From Candidatus Pacearchaeota archaeon (GTDB lineage: Archaea > Nanoarchaeota > Nanoarchaeia > Pacearchaeales > GW2011-AR1): a stretch of DNA of 10,330 nt. Below, in pieces: positions 1 to 6,070 of this stretch; within the stretch, counting starts at the first letter, position 1, and each line of letters opens with the position of its first letter. The stretch spans positions 9,728 to 20,057 of the forward strand of contig NZER01000058.1 in the NCBI GenBank assembly GCA_002690445.1. Reading direction: 5' to 3'. Under the pieces are notes generated by a model, which saw nothing but the letters and a program-made list of their open reading frames with translations, ran no database searches and was not told the DNA's origin. The translations under genes and the position numbers were made by a program.

Positions 1-252
1 AATAGGTTTCCACTTGAAATTGCTGAACGTATGGCTTTTAGGGATGAGATACCTAATAGATTTATTGAGAAGAAGAAAGAAGTAGGCGAAGAAAGCGATG
101 AGGAAAAACTCAAACTTCTTAAGGGTAAATCCGGTTCCGGCCATGAAATGTCTGATACTGAAAAAGAATTTATTCAATCTGGAGGTGATCCCGGAGAAAT
201 GTTAAAACAAAGACTGGCTAAAACGCCGGGATTATTAATTACAAAGGAGTGA
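1..252 (+). CDS. C-terminal part of an unrecognised phage head-region protein (5' truncated)
   Basis: The reading frame is open from base 1 and ends at TGA 250-252, giving 83 visible residues. The first ATG in frame (base 31) has no ribosome binding site before it, and coding-like sequence (NRFPLEIAER) runs into it, so the real start lies outside the window. The visible part is very hydrophilic, with a Lys/Glu-rich helical stretch (about residues 21-41) and a C-terminus around GGDPGEMLKQRLAK. No catalytic motif is visible. Directly before a major capsid gene one expects a scaffold, a protease-scaffold or the end of a portal gene. The charged, helical, basic-ended tail would suit a scaffold, but this is inferred from position only. 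Confidence 0.6.
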   Translation, partial: NRFPLEIAERMAFRDEIPNRFIEKKKEVGEESDEEKLKLLKGKSGSGHEMSDTEKEFIQSGGDPGEMLKQRLAKTPGLLITKE

Positions 253-258
253 GGATAA

Positions 259-1218
259 ATGGCTTTAAATTATGATTATATTTCATCTTATACTAAGGAT
301 ACTTATATCCCCGGTTTTATTGATGAAGTCCTAGGCTCTAACCCTGCAATCTTCAGGGCGCTTGGAAAAGCTAAGAAGAAAAGATGGGGAAAGAAGATCA
401 TAATATCACCGCTTTTGCACTCTAAGAGTACAAGAGGTGGTTCTTATGGTAAGTGGGATACATTAAATACAGACTTTGAGGATAAAGTAACCGCTGCCGA
501 GTTTCTTCCTAAATACTACAGATGGCCTATCACGATTTCTGATATTGATGCATTAGAAAATGCAGGTAATGAGTCAGAGATAGTAGATATACTTGATACA
601 GAAACCAAAATTGCTAAGATTTCAGCGCAAGATGATCTTGGAGCTGATATTTTTGAAGATGGTACTACATCTACTAATGATATGGCAGGTTATGCAGCAG
701 CAATCGATGATGGAACTGTAGTTGCTACATACGGAGGAATTGCTCGAGGAACTTATACATGGTGGGCATCACAGTATGACTATAATAGTGGTACTGATAG
801 GGCGCTTACTATAAAACTTATGCAGAATATGTGGGGATTATGTAAAGGTGGGAGAGATTCTACTGATACACCTACATATATTTGTACCACTCAGGATCTC
901 TGGGATAAGTTTGCTTCGATTCTTGATGTGTCTCGTAGGAGAGAAGATGACTATATGGGTAAAGCAGGTTTTGAGAATTTACTGTTCAATGGTGTTCCCG
1001 TTGTTGTAGACTCTCATTGTACTGCCGGATATATGTATTTCGTAAATGAAAGACATACATATATGGTTGTTCATCCAGACGAGAACTGGAAATTTATTCC
1101 GTTTGCTGAGAAGGTAAATCAGGAAGTTGCTATAGCTAAAATAAAGATTGCGTGTCAAATGGTTTCCGATGAATGTCGAAAATCTGGTGTTATTTACTCA
1201 CTAGACGCCGATCTTTAA
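259..1218 (+). CDS. Major capsid protein, HK97 fold
   Basis: This 319-residue protein is the likely shell subunit of the virion. The HK97-type plan can be followed along it: an N-terminal arm (1-50); a flexible E-loop-like segment (about 54-80) with RGGSYGKWDTLN and then the A-x-F-x-x-K-Y-Y strand; a long acidic spine helix (about 104-132) starting at ENAGNESEIVDIL and ending in IFEDGTT; and a P/A-domain-like region (about 180-300) containing GFENLLFNGVPVVVD and GYMYFVNER, a typical stretch of phage capsid proteins. The length is normal for the fold. An AAAGGAG site at 243-249 supports the start, and an in-frame TAA at 256-258 excludes fusion with the upstream gene. The following genes for decoration-like proteins fit. 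The exact capsid subfamily cannot be told by eye. Confidence 0.88.
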   Translation: MALNYDYISSYTKDTYIPGFIDEVLGSNPAIFRALGKAKKKRWGKKIIISPLLHSKSTRGGSYGKWDTLNTDFEDKVTAAEFLPKYYRWPITISDIDALENAGNESEIVDILDTETKIAKISAQDDLGADIFEDGTTSTNDMAGYAAAIDDGTVVATYGGIARGTYTWWASQYDYNSGTDRALTIKLMQNMWGLCKGGRDSTDTPTYICTTQDLWDKFASILDVSRRREDDYMGKAGFENLLFNGVPVVVDSHCTAGYMYFVNERHTYMVVHPDENWKFIPFAEKVNQEVAIAKIKIACQMVSDECRKSGVIYSLDADL

Positions 1219-1242
1219 TTATATTATTTTAAGGAGGAAGAA

Positions 1243-1716
1243 ATGAATACAATAATTTTAGCAAGACCTTATACAGTAGTAACTTCAACTGCATTATACG
1301 ATTTAGGTATTGTGTGGTTTGATGAAACCACTGGAAAGGCATTTAGGTATGTTGAAGGCGATGCAGCACTTATTAATGATACGATAGCTGCGAAAGAAGC
1401 ACTGTCATGGATGGATGATGGTTGGGAAGTAACCAATGATTATTCAAATGGCGTATCTGCTGCAGGCCTTGCACCCGCAGGTGTAGCTATATCAGCTATA
1501 ACAGAAGGCGCATTTGGTTGGATACAAGTCAGTGGTCAGTGTGATGTGCTTACCGATGGTGGAGTATCCGCAGGCGATGCTCTTGTACTTCATTCAGTTG
1601 ATGGTGAAGTAGATACTATGGGCGATGGTGAAGAGGAACAGGTATTTGCAGTAGCTCTTGAAACTGACCATGAAACTGTTGAGGAATGCGGATGTATGCT
1701 CAGAGGACTATTATAA
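1243..1716 (+). CDS. Capsid decoration-like protein, paralog 1 of 3
   Basis: A 157-residue Gly/Ala/Val-rich beta protein and the first of three tandem paralogs. Landmarks shared with the other two are ALYDLG (17-22), an aromatic-R-Y-V strand (FRYV, 34-37), a TND turn (64-66), GVAISAIT (80-87), FGWIQVSG (91-98), DGGVSAGD (105-112) and DGEEEQVF (128-135). The plan of short strands, 'GWIQV-G', 'G-V-AGD' and a final 'V-L-RGL' resembles small phage decoration or cement proteins (DUF2190-like) encoded just after the capsid gene. It would bind the outer face of the capsid lattice. The AAGGAGG at 1231-1237 fits the ATG well. This copy has GDGEEEQVFA where the other two have ADGEEEQVFG, and an acidic, Cys-containing C-terminal segment. 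Decoration is inferred from position and motif style. Confidence 0.72.
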   Translation: MNTIILARPYTVVTSTALYDLGIVWFDETTGKAFRYVEGDAALINDTIAAKEALSWMDDGWEVTNDYSNGVSAAGLAPAGVAISAITEGAFGWIQVSGQCDVLTDGGVSAGDALVLHSVDGEVDTMGDGEEEQVFAVALETDHETVEECGCMLRGLL

Positions 1717-1724
1717 AAGTTTAA

Positions 1725-1731
1725 AAGGAGG
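1725..1731 (+). promoter_or_regulatory. Ribosome binding site deciding the start of decoration paralog 2
   Basis: AAGGAGG lies 7 bases before ATG 1739 in the gap after paralog 1. It decides for this start over the upstream in-frame ATG at 1658, which lies inside paralog 1 and has no such site. Confidence 0.85.
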
Positions 1732-1738
1732 TTTTAAA

Positions 1739-2215
1739 ATGTTAATGAATAGCTCTAGTCTAACCAAACCTTTGACTTTTGTTAGTTCTGCAGCACTGTA
1801 TGATCTTGGACAACTGTACCATGATAACTCAACTGGCAGGATATATAGATATGTGAAAGCAGCCGCAGCTTGCGCTACGGATGTTATTACACTTTTACAT
1901 GCTGTTTGTTGGGATGAAGGTGGAGAGTGGATTGTTAATAATGATGTTGCAGGTGGTACTGGACTTGGTGTAGTAGCTCCTGCAGGTGTAATAATCGCTC
2001 CACTTCCAGAATTGTATTTTGGTTGGATACAAGTTGCAGGTCTTGCACTATGCATAGGTGATGGTTCGATAGCCAAAGCCGACGCCGTAGTTCTTGATGC
2101 AGGCAATGATGGACAGATAGATACTATGGCCGATGGTGAAGAGGAGCAGGTGTTCGGTACTGCGATAGAAGCTGATGCACCGAATGTAAATATAATACTA
2201 AAGACTTTAGTTTAG
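1739..2215 (+). CDS. Capsid decoration-like protein, paralog 2 of 3
   Basis: This 158-residue protein is the middle paralog. It carries ALYDLG (19-24), YRYV (36-39), NND-AGGTG (67-75), FGWIQVAG (94-101) and ADGEEEQVFG (131-140). The frame is open further upstream to an ATG at 1658, but that start would overlap gene 1 by 59 bases and lacks a ribosome site. AAGGAGG at 1725-1731 sits 7 bases before the ATG at 1739, and the resulting length equals its neighbours, so 1739 is chosen. ATG 1745 is less well spaced. This copy is the most divergent of the three: it has APLPELYFG where the others have AISAITE, and it ends LKTLV instead of LRGL(L/Y). A capsid surface (decoration) role is inferred. Confidence 0.72.
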   Translation: MLMNSSSLTKPLTFVSSAALYDLGQLYHDNSTGRIYRYVKAAAACATDVITLLHAVCWDEGGEWIVNNDVAGGTGLGVVAPAGVIIAPLPELYFGWIQVAGLALCIGDGSIAKADAVVLDAGNDGQIDTMADGEEEQVFGTAIEADAPNVNIILKTLV

Positions 2216-2226
2216 GAGGAAGAAAG

Positions 2227-2703
2227 ATGTTAAGACAGACTGAATTAACACAGCCTATAACATATTTCGGTACCACTACTCTACATGCCTTAGGATCACT
2301 ACTTTATGTAGAAGATAGCGCTAAGGTTTATAGATATGTGCTTTGTGCAAACGCAGTTACTAATAATGCGCTTGCAGCCGGAGAATGTTTGTGTGCTGAC
2401 AGTGGTGGGCTATATTATGTGAACAATGATATGGCAGGCGGTACTGGATACGGAACAATTCCAATGGGAGTTGCTATATCTGCTATAACTGAAAATAGTT
2501 ATGGATGGATACAGGTCGGAGGAATAGCAGAAGTTACTATCACAGATGGTAGTGTTGCAGCAAATGACTTTATAGTCAACAATACTGGCGAAGATGGTGG
2601 TTGTGACACAATGGCCGATGGCGAAGAGGAACAGGTCTTTGGTGTTGTAGTGGCTGCTGATGTCGGTGATGCCGTTAGTGTATTATTAAGAGGACTATAT
2701 TAA
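2227..2703 (+). CDS. Capsid decoration-like protein, paralog 3 of 3
   Basis: This 158-residue protein is the third paralog, with YRYV (35-38), NNDMAGGTGYG (66-76), GVAISAIT (81-88), YGWIQVGG (92-99), ADGEEEQVFG (130-139) and a final LLRGLY. It matches paralog 1 in AISAITE and LRGL, and paralog 2 in NND-AGGTG and ADGEEEQVFG. The AGGAGGA at 2214-2220 overlaps the TAG stop of paralog 2, so translation of the two may be coupled. It also resembles DUF2190-like capsid cement proteins in general style. Three related copies could decorate different lattice positions or be alternative surface proteins; which one applies cannot be seen from sequence. Confidence 0.72.
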   Translation: MLRQTELTQPITYFGTTTLHALGSLLYVEDSAKVYRYVLCANAVTNNALAAGECLCADSGGLYYVNNDMAGGTGYGTIPMGVAISAITENSYGWIQVGGIAEVTITDGSVAANDFIVNNTGEDGGCDTMADGEEEQVFGVVVAADVGDAVSVLLRGLY

Positions 2704-2718
2704 AAGGAGTGATTAAAA

Positions 2719-3174
2719 ATGGTAGAACCATTAAACACAGAATACGGGACAGATAATCCTGCTTTTGATAGGGTAGATGATGATAGTGTATTTCTGGCTA
2801 CTTTTAGCGAGCATAATGCTAGGATGCCTACAGGATTGTTGTCCAGAATCTATCTGAATTATTTTATTCTTAATGCACTTACTACTGTTGCAAGTTATGT
2901 CATTGGTATATGTCCGTTCGAGTGTACGCTTTTGGCAGTCAAGCATGTTTGTAAAACTGTAACTTCTGCAGCTACATTGGAGATCGAATCCAGTTCATCT
3001 GCAGCATGTATGACAGCAGATACAATAGCTGTGACAGTACAGGATGCTACGATTACTAGCACTGTTGCTGATGCTTTATTTGCACAAGGCGATATCATAA
3101 CAGCTAAGATAGCTACAGGCGGTGGAGACATAGATCATTTAGCGATGATGCTTGTATTGCAGCCGATATATTAA
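2719..3174 (+). CDS. Probable small virion protein, beta-rich (head-associated?)
   Basis: A 151-residue protein without a recognised family. The N-terminal third is polar and acidic (NTEYGTDNPAFDRVDDD). The remainder alternates Val/Thr/Ala/Ile-rich strands: VIGICPFECTLLAVKHV (about 61-77), TLEIESSSSAA, TIAVTVQDATI, and then ALFAQGDIITAKIATGGG before a hydrophobic end (MMLVLQPIY). The arrangement of many short strands with an 'A-x-F-x-x-GD-I' turn near the end is common in small beta-sandwich phage virion proteins, but this is a resemblance of style only. It lacks the GWIQV and DGEEEQVF signatures, so it is not an obvious fourth paralog. There is no signal peptide or clear membrane segment. 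AAAGGAG at 2702-2708 supports the start. Position suggests a capsid or head-fibre component. Confidence 0.6.
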   Translation: MVEPLNTEYGTDNPAFDRVDDDSVFLATFSEHNARMPTGLLSRIYLNYFILNALTTVASYVIGICPFECTLLAVKHVCKTVTSAATLEIESSSSAACMTADTIAVTVQDATITSTVADALFAQGDIITAKIATGGGDIDHLAMMLVLQPIY

Positions 3175-3180
3175 GAATAA

Positions 3181-3190
3181 TAGTCTAGGA
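3181..3190. repeat. Left arm of a 10-base inverted repeat flanking the 137-aa gene
   Basis: TAGTCTAGGA is an exact reverse complement of TCCTAGACTA at 3621-3630. The arm lies in the 32-base gap just before the ribosome site of the 3207 gene. The arms are 430 bases apart, so a local hairpin between them is not expected in a short transcript. Confidence 0.6.
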
Positions 3191-3206
3191 TTATAAGGAG
3201 GATACA

Positions 3207-3620
3207 ATGGCTTTAGTTAAGCTAAAGAATGTTGGTACAGAACCTTTTGTGGGTATTTGGGATAATGAGGAATATATTATTGATCCAGATCCTAAAGGTG
3301 AGTCGTTTATTATAGTGGATGAGAAAATCGCTAAAAGATGGCTCGGAAATTGGGATGCTAAGACAAAAGAAGATAAATTGTTGGAAGCAAAAAGGATTAA
3401 GATGTATACCAGAAAAGATCCTAAACCAGAATGGGATATCAAGATAGAAAAGGTTGTGGAAAAACAGAGGAAGAAAGACTTTAAAAAAGTTACCCCTCCT
3501 CCGATAGATATCAATCCACTTGTGACACCGCCAACAGAAGAAGAATTTGCTGACCTTAAGGAAATTGAAAAACCTAAAAAGTCTGGCAAAAAGAAAGATA
3601 AAGCTGTATCTAAATCATAG
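3207..3620 (+). CDS. Hypothetical phage protein with small beta N-domain and Lys/Pro/Glu-rich tail
   Basis: This 137-residue protein is not assigned to a named family. Residues 1-50 look folded (VKLKNVGTEPFVGIWDNEEY, then DEKIAKRWLGNW), a pattern of a short strand, 'PF-g-W-d-x-x-x-Y' and 'I-A-x-x-W-x-G-N' that I associate with small proteins in phage head operons. Residues about 52-137 are highly charged and probably disordered, with KEDK, KKDFKKVTPPP and a Lys-rich end (KKSGKKKDKAVSKS). It is preceded by TAAGGAGGA at 3194-3202. The gene is framed by a perfect 10-base inverted repeat (3181-3190 and 3621-3630). A nucleic-acid or capsid-contact role for the basic tail is possible but unproven. 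Confidence 0.6.
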   Translation: MALVKLKNVGTEPFVGIWDNEEYIIDPDPKGESFIIVDEKIAKRWLGNWDAKTKEDKLLEAKRIKMYTRKDPKPEWDIKIEKVVEKQRKKDFKKVTPPPIDINPLVTPPTEEEFADLKEIEKPKKSGKKKDKAVSKS

Positions 3621-3630
3621 TCCTAGACTA
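3621..3630. repeat. Right arm of a 10-base inverted repeat flanking the 137-aa gene
   Basis: TCCTAGACTA is the partner of the arm at 3181-3190. It follows the TAG stop of the 137-aa gene directly. Together with the TAG (3618-3620) it forms a 13-base local near-palindrome, TAGTC-CTA-GACTA. Confidence 0.6.
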
Positions 3631-3649
3631 AAGTTAGGAGGTAGTTTTT

Positions 3650-4534
3650 ATGGCATATCCTAGTTTTAGATTTAAGCCTAATGATATTTATACGGATATT
3701 CTGGATGGGGATATTTCAGCAGCGACAGATCCGATAAACACTACGGATAATACAAATGCGGAAAGTGGTCCTTGTCTTATAAAGATCGATAATGAAATAA
3801 TCAAATGTACTACAAAAGGTGCTAATAATTTTTCTACCCTTGAACGAGGGTATAATGGCACTACTGCAGCTTCACATTCAAGTGGTGCGGTGATATCGCA
3901 TCCTATTTCTGCGGATATATTCGTAAAAATGTGGGAAGCTATTGAAGCTATTTATGGCGGTGCGCTTGATATTGTTACAGCTAAGGGTGATATTCTTGTG
4001 GCCAGTGCTGCTGATACGCTTACTAAATTAGCTATAGGCGCTGACAAGACACTTCTTAATGTTGCTACAGATACGCCTGCATGGATCGCTCCTGCATCGC
4101 TCGGTAAAGTTGGAGATTCCGATACAGTTGATACAGTTCATGCCGCTGCTATGAATCAGCTTGCTGTTGATCAGACTATAGCATCAGTAAAAACGTATGA
4201 CGAAGGGGCTGTGGCGCACGCTCCTAAAGGCTATAATCCAGCAGGAGCAGCTACCGCCACACTAGATGTATCTTTAGGCAACAACCACGAGATAAGTATG
4301 CCAGCAGGAAATATCACAATAGCCATATCAAATGAAACCAATGGGCAGTTTTTTATCATATCAATATTACAAGATGGTGGTGGTTCAAGGACAGTAACTT
4401 GGTTTACGACTATTAAGTGGGCAGGGGGTTCAGCACCTACGCTTACAACTACTGGTGGTAAACGAGACCTTTTTGGTTTTAAGTGTACGGGAACTGATAC
4501 TTATGACGGTTTTATAATTGGACAGAATGTATAG
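3650..4534 (+). CDS. Phage fibre-like protein with C-terminal knob-type beta domain
   Basis: This 294-residue protein has at least three parts. Residues about 1-85 form a base domain with IKIDNEIIKCTT and ERGYNGTTAASHSSGAVI (65-82), a pattern common in phage fibre or virion attachment domains. Residues about 107-150 contain TAKGDILVASAADTLTKLA, a typical linker repeat of phage fibres ('KGD-L-vAt-adtl-rL-vG'). Residues about 205-294 form a beta domain with VSLGNNHEISMP, DGGGSRTVTW and IKWAGGSAPTLTTTGGK, which I recognise as a frequent C-terminal domain of fibre-like virion proteins. TAGGAGGT at 3635-3642 sets the start. It lies between capsid and adaptor genes, so it may be a head fibre rather than a tail fibre. 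Its TAG stop is followed in the same frame, with no further stop, by the next gene. Confidence 0.75.
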   Translation: MAYPSFRFKPNDIYTDILDGDISAATDPINTTDNTNAESGPCLIKIDNEIIKCTTKGANNFSTLERGYNGTTAASHSSGAVISHPISADIFVKMWEAIEAIYGGALDIVTAKGDILVASAADTLTKLAIGADKTLLNVATDTPAWIAPASLGKVGDSDTVDTVHAAAMNQLAVDQTIASVKTYDEGAVAHAPKGYNPAGAATATLDVSLGNNHEISMPAGNITIAISNETNGQFFIISILQDGGGSRTVTWFTTIKWAGGSAPTLTTTGGKRDLFGFKCTGTDTYDGFIIGQNV

Positions 4535-4540
4535 GGAATT

Positions 4541-5071
4541 ATGTATATACTTGTAGATAGTTATAGTGAAGCCAATAGAGATGGTCAAGGAGCGCTATCT
4601 TCTGCTAATGAAGCAGAAGTAGGGCAATCATTTACTGGTACAGCAGGATATTTAGGTAAGGTAACTTTTCATATAAGGAAAACTGGTAGCCCTACAGGAA
4701 GTGCAGTTGCAAAACTATATGCTCATACTGGCGTGTTTGGAACAAGTAGTCTACCTACTGGTGGTGCATTAGCAACATCTAATAACTTTGATGTGTCCAC
4801 ACTTACAACTTCATTTGTTTTAAGAGATTTATTTTTTAGTGGCGCAAATAGATACTTACTTGTTGCAGGCACTAAATATTTTATATCAATAGGTTATACA
4901 GGGGGTAATGGAAGTAATAAGGTAGAGCCGGGATACGATAGTTCAGCACCTTCGCATGGAGGTAATTATGGGTATGAGAATGGAGGGTGGACTGCCGCTG
5001 CTGCAGTAGATGCTTGTTTTTATGTTTACACAGTAATCGAAGGAGCATCTTTTATATTTAATATGATTTAA
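4541..5071 (+). CDS. Beta-sandwich surface protein, choice-of-anchor-R-like domain
   Basis: This 176-residue protein is mostly one domain: VGQSFTGTAGYLGKVTFHI (27-45), RKTGSPTGSAVAKLYAHTG (46-64), LATSNNFDVS (77-86), LVAGTKYFISIGYTGG (107-122) and a C-terminal YVYTVIEG. The order 'GQSFT', 'G-v-F-l-k-GSPTG-a-a-lYa-tG', 'L-aGTkYfi-i-y' is characteristic of the choice-of-anchor R jelly-roll type found in surface proteins and phage virion proteins; the assignment is by eye. It probably serves as an exposed adhesion or structural module. The site before ATG 4541 is poor (TAGGGA at 4532-4537) compared with other genes here. The ORF is in frame with the preceding fibre gene and only two codons after its TAG, so it could be translated by reinitiation or occasional readthrough. 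Confidence 0.68.
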   Translation: MYILVDSYSEANRDGQGALSSANEAEVGQSFTGTAGYLGKVTFHIRKTGSPTGSAVAKLYAHTGVFGTSSLPTGGALATSNNFDVSTLTTSFVLRDLFFSGANRYLLVAGTKYFISIGYTGGNGSNKVEPGYDSSAPSHGGNYGYENGGWTAAAAVDACFYVYTVIEGASFIFNMI

Positions 5072-5081
5072 GGAGAAAATG

Positions 5082-5429
5082 ATGGGAGATACAAAACAGC
5101 AACTATGGATCGATGCAAATAATAAACCTGCACTTATTGGTACAGGTTTTGATGCAGGCGAAACAGCATGTCCTACAGCAAATATGGCAGTATTGCTATT
5201 GCCTGATGGAACAGAAACTCTGAGCATAGTAATACTTGCAGACGCTAGTAATACTACAGCAATAAATATTGGAGGATCTTCACTTCATCCGTCAAGTAAT
5301 CCGGGCCTTCAATTAGCTATAGGTGCGTCTGTATCACTTGATATAGATAATAGTAAGCAACCGATCTATATCGCTACTGCTACAGCAGCAGATAAGGTGA
5401 GTTGGTTGCTTATAAAGGGTAAAAAATAA
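5082..5429 (+). CDS. Small beta-rich phage virion protein
   Basis: A protein of about 115 residues. Two adjacent ATGs (5079 and 5082) are possible; AGGAG at 5071-5075 is 6 bases from the second and only 3 from the first, so 5082 is preferred, changing only one Met. The sequence is a compact series of strands: TANMAVLLLPDG, TLSIVILADASNTTAINIGG, LQLAIGASVSLDIDN, QPIYIATATAADKVSWLLI. The pattern 'I-laDasNT-aI-iGgSs...l-iGaSvslDid' ending with an Ile/Tyr strand is typical of small phage accessory virion proteins whose exact place is often unknown. It has no signal peptide or membrane segment. Being among fibre genes, it may be a fibre-associated or head-surface component; no precise function is claimed. 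Confidence 0.6.
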   Translation: MGDTKQQLWIDANNKPALIGTGFDAGETACPTANMAVLLLPDGTETLSIVILADASNTTAINIGGSSLHPSSNPGLQLAIGASVSLDIDNSKQPIYIATATAADKVSWLLIKGKK

Positions 5430-5439
5430 GGAGGTGATC
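5427..5439 (+). promoter_or_regulatory. Extended Shine-Dalgarno site overlapping a stop codon
   Basis: TAAGGAGGTGATC matches, over 13 bases, the complement of the usual bacterial 16S rRNA 3' end (GATCACCTCCTTA). Its first three bases are the TAA stop of the preceding gene, so the T may be fixed by the stop rather than by pairing. The GGAGG core is 9 bases before ATG 5444. Such a long match would suit strong initiation or coupling with the preceding gene. Confidence 0.8.
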
Positions 5440-5443
5440 AGAT

Positions 5444-6070
5444 ATGTCAATGGCAGAAATGAGACAAGCTAATGCTACTGGAACGATAAACACTTCTGGT
5501 ACACCAGTTGCAAACGATATTGCTAAATTTTCAGACGCAGATACAGTTATAGGAAGAAGCTATGCTGAAATTAAGGCTGATCTTAATCTTGAAATCGGTA
5601 CTGATATTTTAGCAGAGCAGGCAATAGGTATAGCTGATGATTATTTGTTAGAAGTGGATGGATCACCTAATAATGGTGAATTTGCTAGATTTACAGCTAA
5701 TGGTATTGAAGGTAGAACAGCAGCCGAAGTAAATACAGAACTTGCTACAGGCAGAATTACTTCCACAATAGCTTCAAGCGCTACGCCTACTCCGGCTATT
5801 GCATCACAGAGAACACATTATACTATTACAGCTCTTACAGAAGGAGCAACTTTTGGGATACCTTCAGGAAGTCCTGCAGATGGAGATACATTAAGGATAA
5901 GGATTAAAGATGATGGCTCAGGAGAAACTTTAGCATGGAACGCTATTTATAGAACTCTTATTGGCACACTTCCAGTGGCTACTACCGCCAGTAAGACATC
6001 TTATATAGATTTATGCTATAATTCTGCAGATACTAAGTGGGATTGTCTAGCAGCAGGGGAGGAAGCATAA
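5444..6070 (+). CDS. Phage fibre-like protein with two linker repeats and a C-terminal beta domain
   Basis: This 208-residue protein has two related repeats 54 residues apart: AKFSDADTVIGRSYAEIKAD (27-46) and ARFTANGIEGRTAAEVNTEL (81-100). Both follow the plan 'a-k/r-F-t-x-d/n-x-i-x-G-R-s/t-x-x-E-i/v-x-x-x-L', frequent in trimeric phage fibre shafts. The C-terminal half (about 103-208), with YTITALTEGATFGIPSG, DGDTLRIRIKDDGSGETLAW and KTSYIDLCYNSADTKWDCLA, resembles a common terminal knob domain of fibre and virion proteins, with a strand plan like the C-terminal domain of the 294-residue fibre protein at 3650-4534. The ribosome site is exceptionally extended (5427-5439). The stop TAA overlaps the next ATG by one base. 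Fibre role is likely; head versus tail attachment is not decided by the sequence. Confidence 0.72.
   Translation: MSMAEMRQANATGTINTSGTPVANDIAKFSDADTVIGRSYAEIKADLNLEIGTDILAEQAIGIADDYLLEVDGSPNNGEFARFTANGIEGRTAAEVNTELATGRITSTIASSATPTPAIASQRTHYTITALTEGATFGIPSGSPADGDTLRIRIKDDGSGETLAWNAIYRTLIGTLPVATTASKTSYIDLCYNSADTKWDCLAAGEEA
6056..6062 (+). promoter_or_regulatory. Ribosome binding site deciding the start of the discoidin-like gene
   Basis: GGGGAGG lies inside the end of the preceding fibre gene, 7 bases before ATG 6070. It supports 6070 rather than the in-frame ATG at 6037, and with the TAATG junction suggests coupled translation. Confidence 0.8.

Larger units (their letters stand above)
1243..2703 (+). 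repeat. Tandem array of three paralogous decoration-like genes
   Basis: The three genes of 157, 158 and 158 codons follow one another and share the same landmarks in the same order. The best conserved DNA is a 32-base block encoding the 'DTM-x-DGEEEQVF' motif: 1612-1643, 2120-2151 and 2605-2636. The first two blocks differ at 2 positions, and the second and third at 4. Elsewhere similarity is mostly at protein level, so the duplications are not recent, or the copies have been under diverging selection. Confidence 0.75.

Noticed and set aside
1658..1738. N-terminal extension of decoration paralog 2 to ATG 1658
   Set aside because: It would overlap paralog 1 by 59 bases, has no ribosome site, and translates across the real ribosome site of paralog 2.
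1711..2106. Antisense 131-codon open frame opposite decoration paralog 2
   Set aside because: It lies wholly opposite a well supported gene with a good ribosome site, and its protein is a Ser/Pro/Thr-rich composition typical of antisense frames.
3177..3194. Possible terminator hairpin before the 137-aa gene (ATAAT...ATTAT)
   Set aside because: The stem has only five A/T pairs with an eight-base loop and no U-run, too weak for a terminator.
3191..3589. Antisense 132-codon open frame opposite the 137-aa gene
   Set aside because: It is the shadow of a gene with a clear ribosome site. The Ser/Phe/Leu-rich protein is what antisense reading of Lys/Glu codons gives.
4943..5227. Antisense 94-codon open frame across the 176-aa/115-aa gene junction
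   Set aside because: It overlaps two supported + strand genes and has no recognisable motif.
6037..6069. N-terminal extension of the discoidin-like gene to ATG 6037
   Set aside because: There is no ribosome site before 6037. A strong one precedes ATG 6070, which also forms a TAATG junction.
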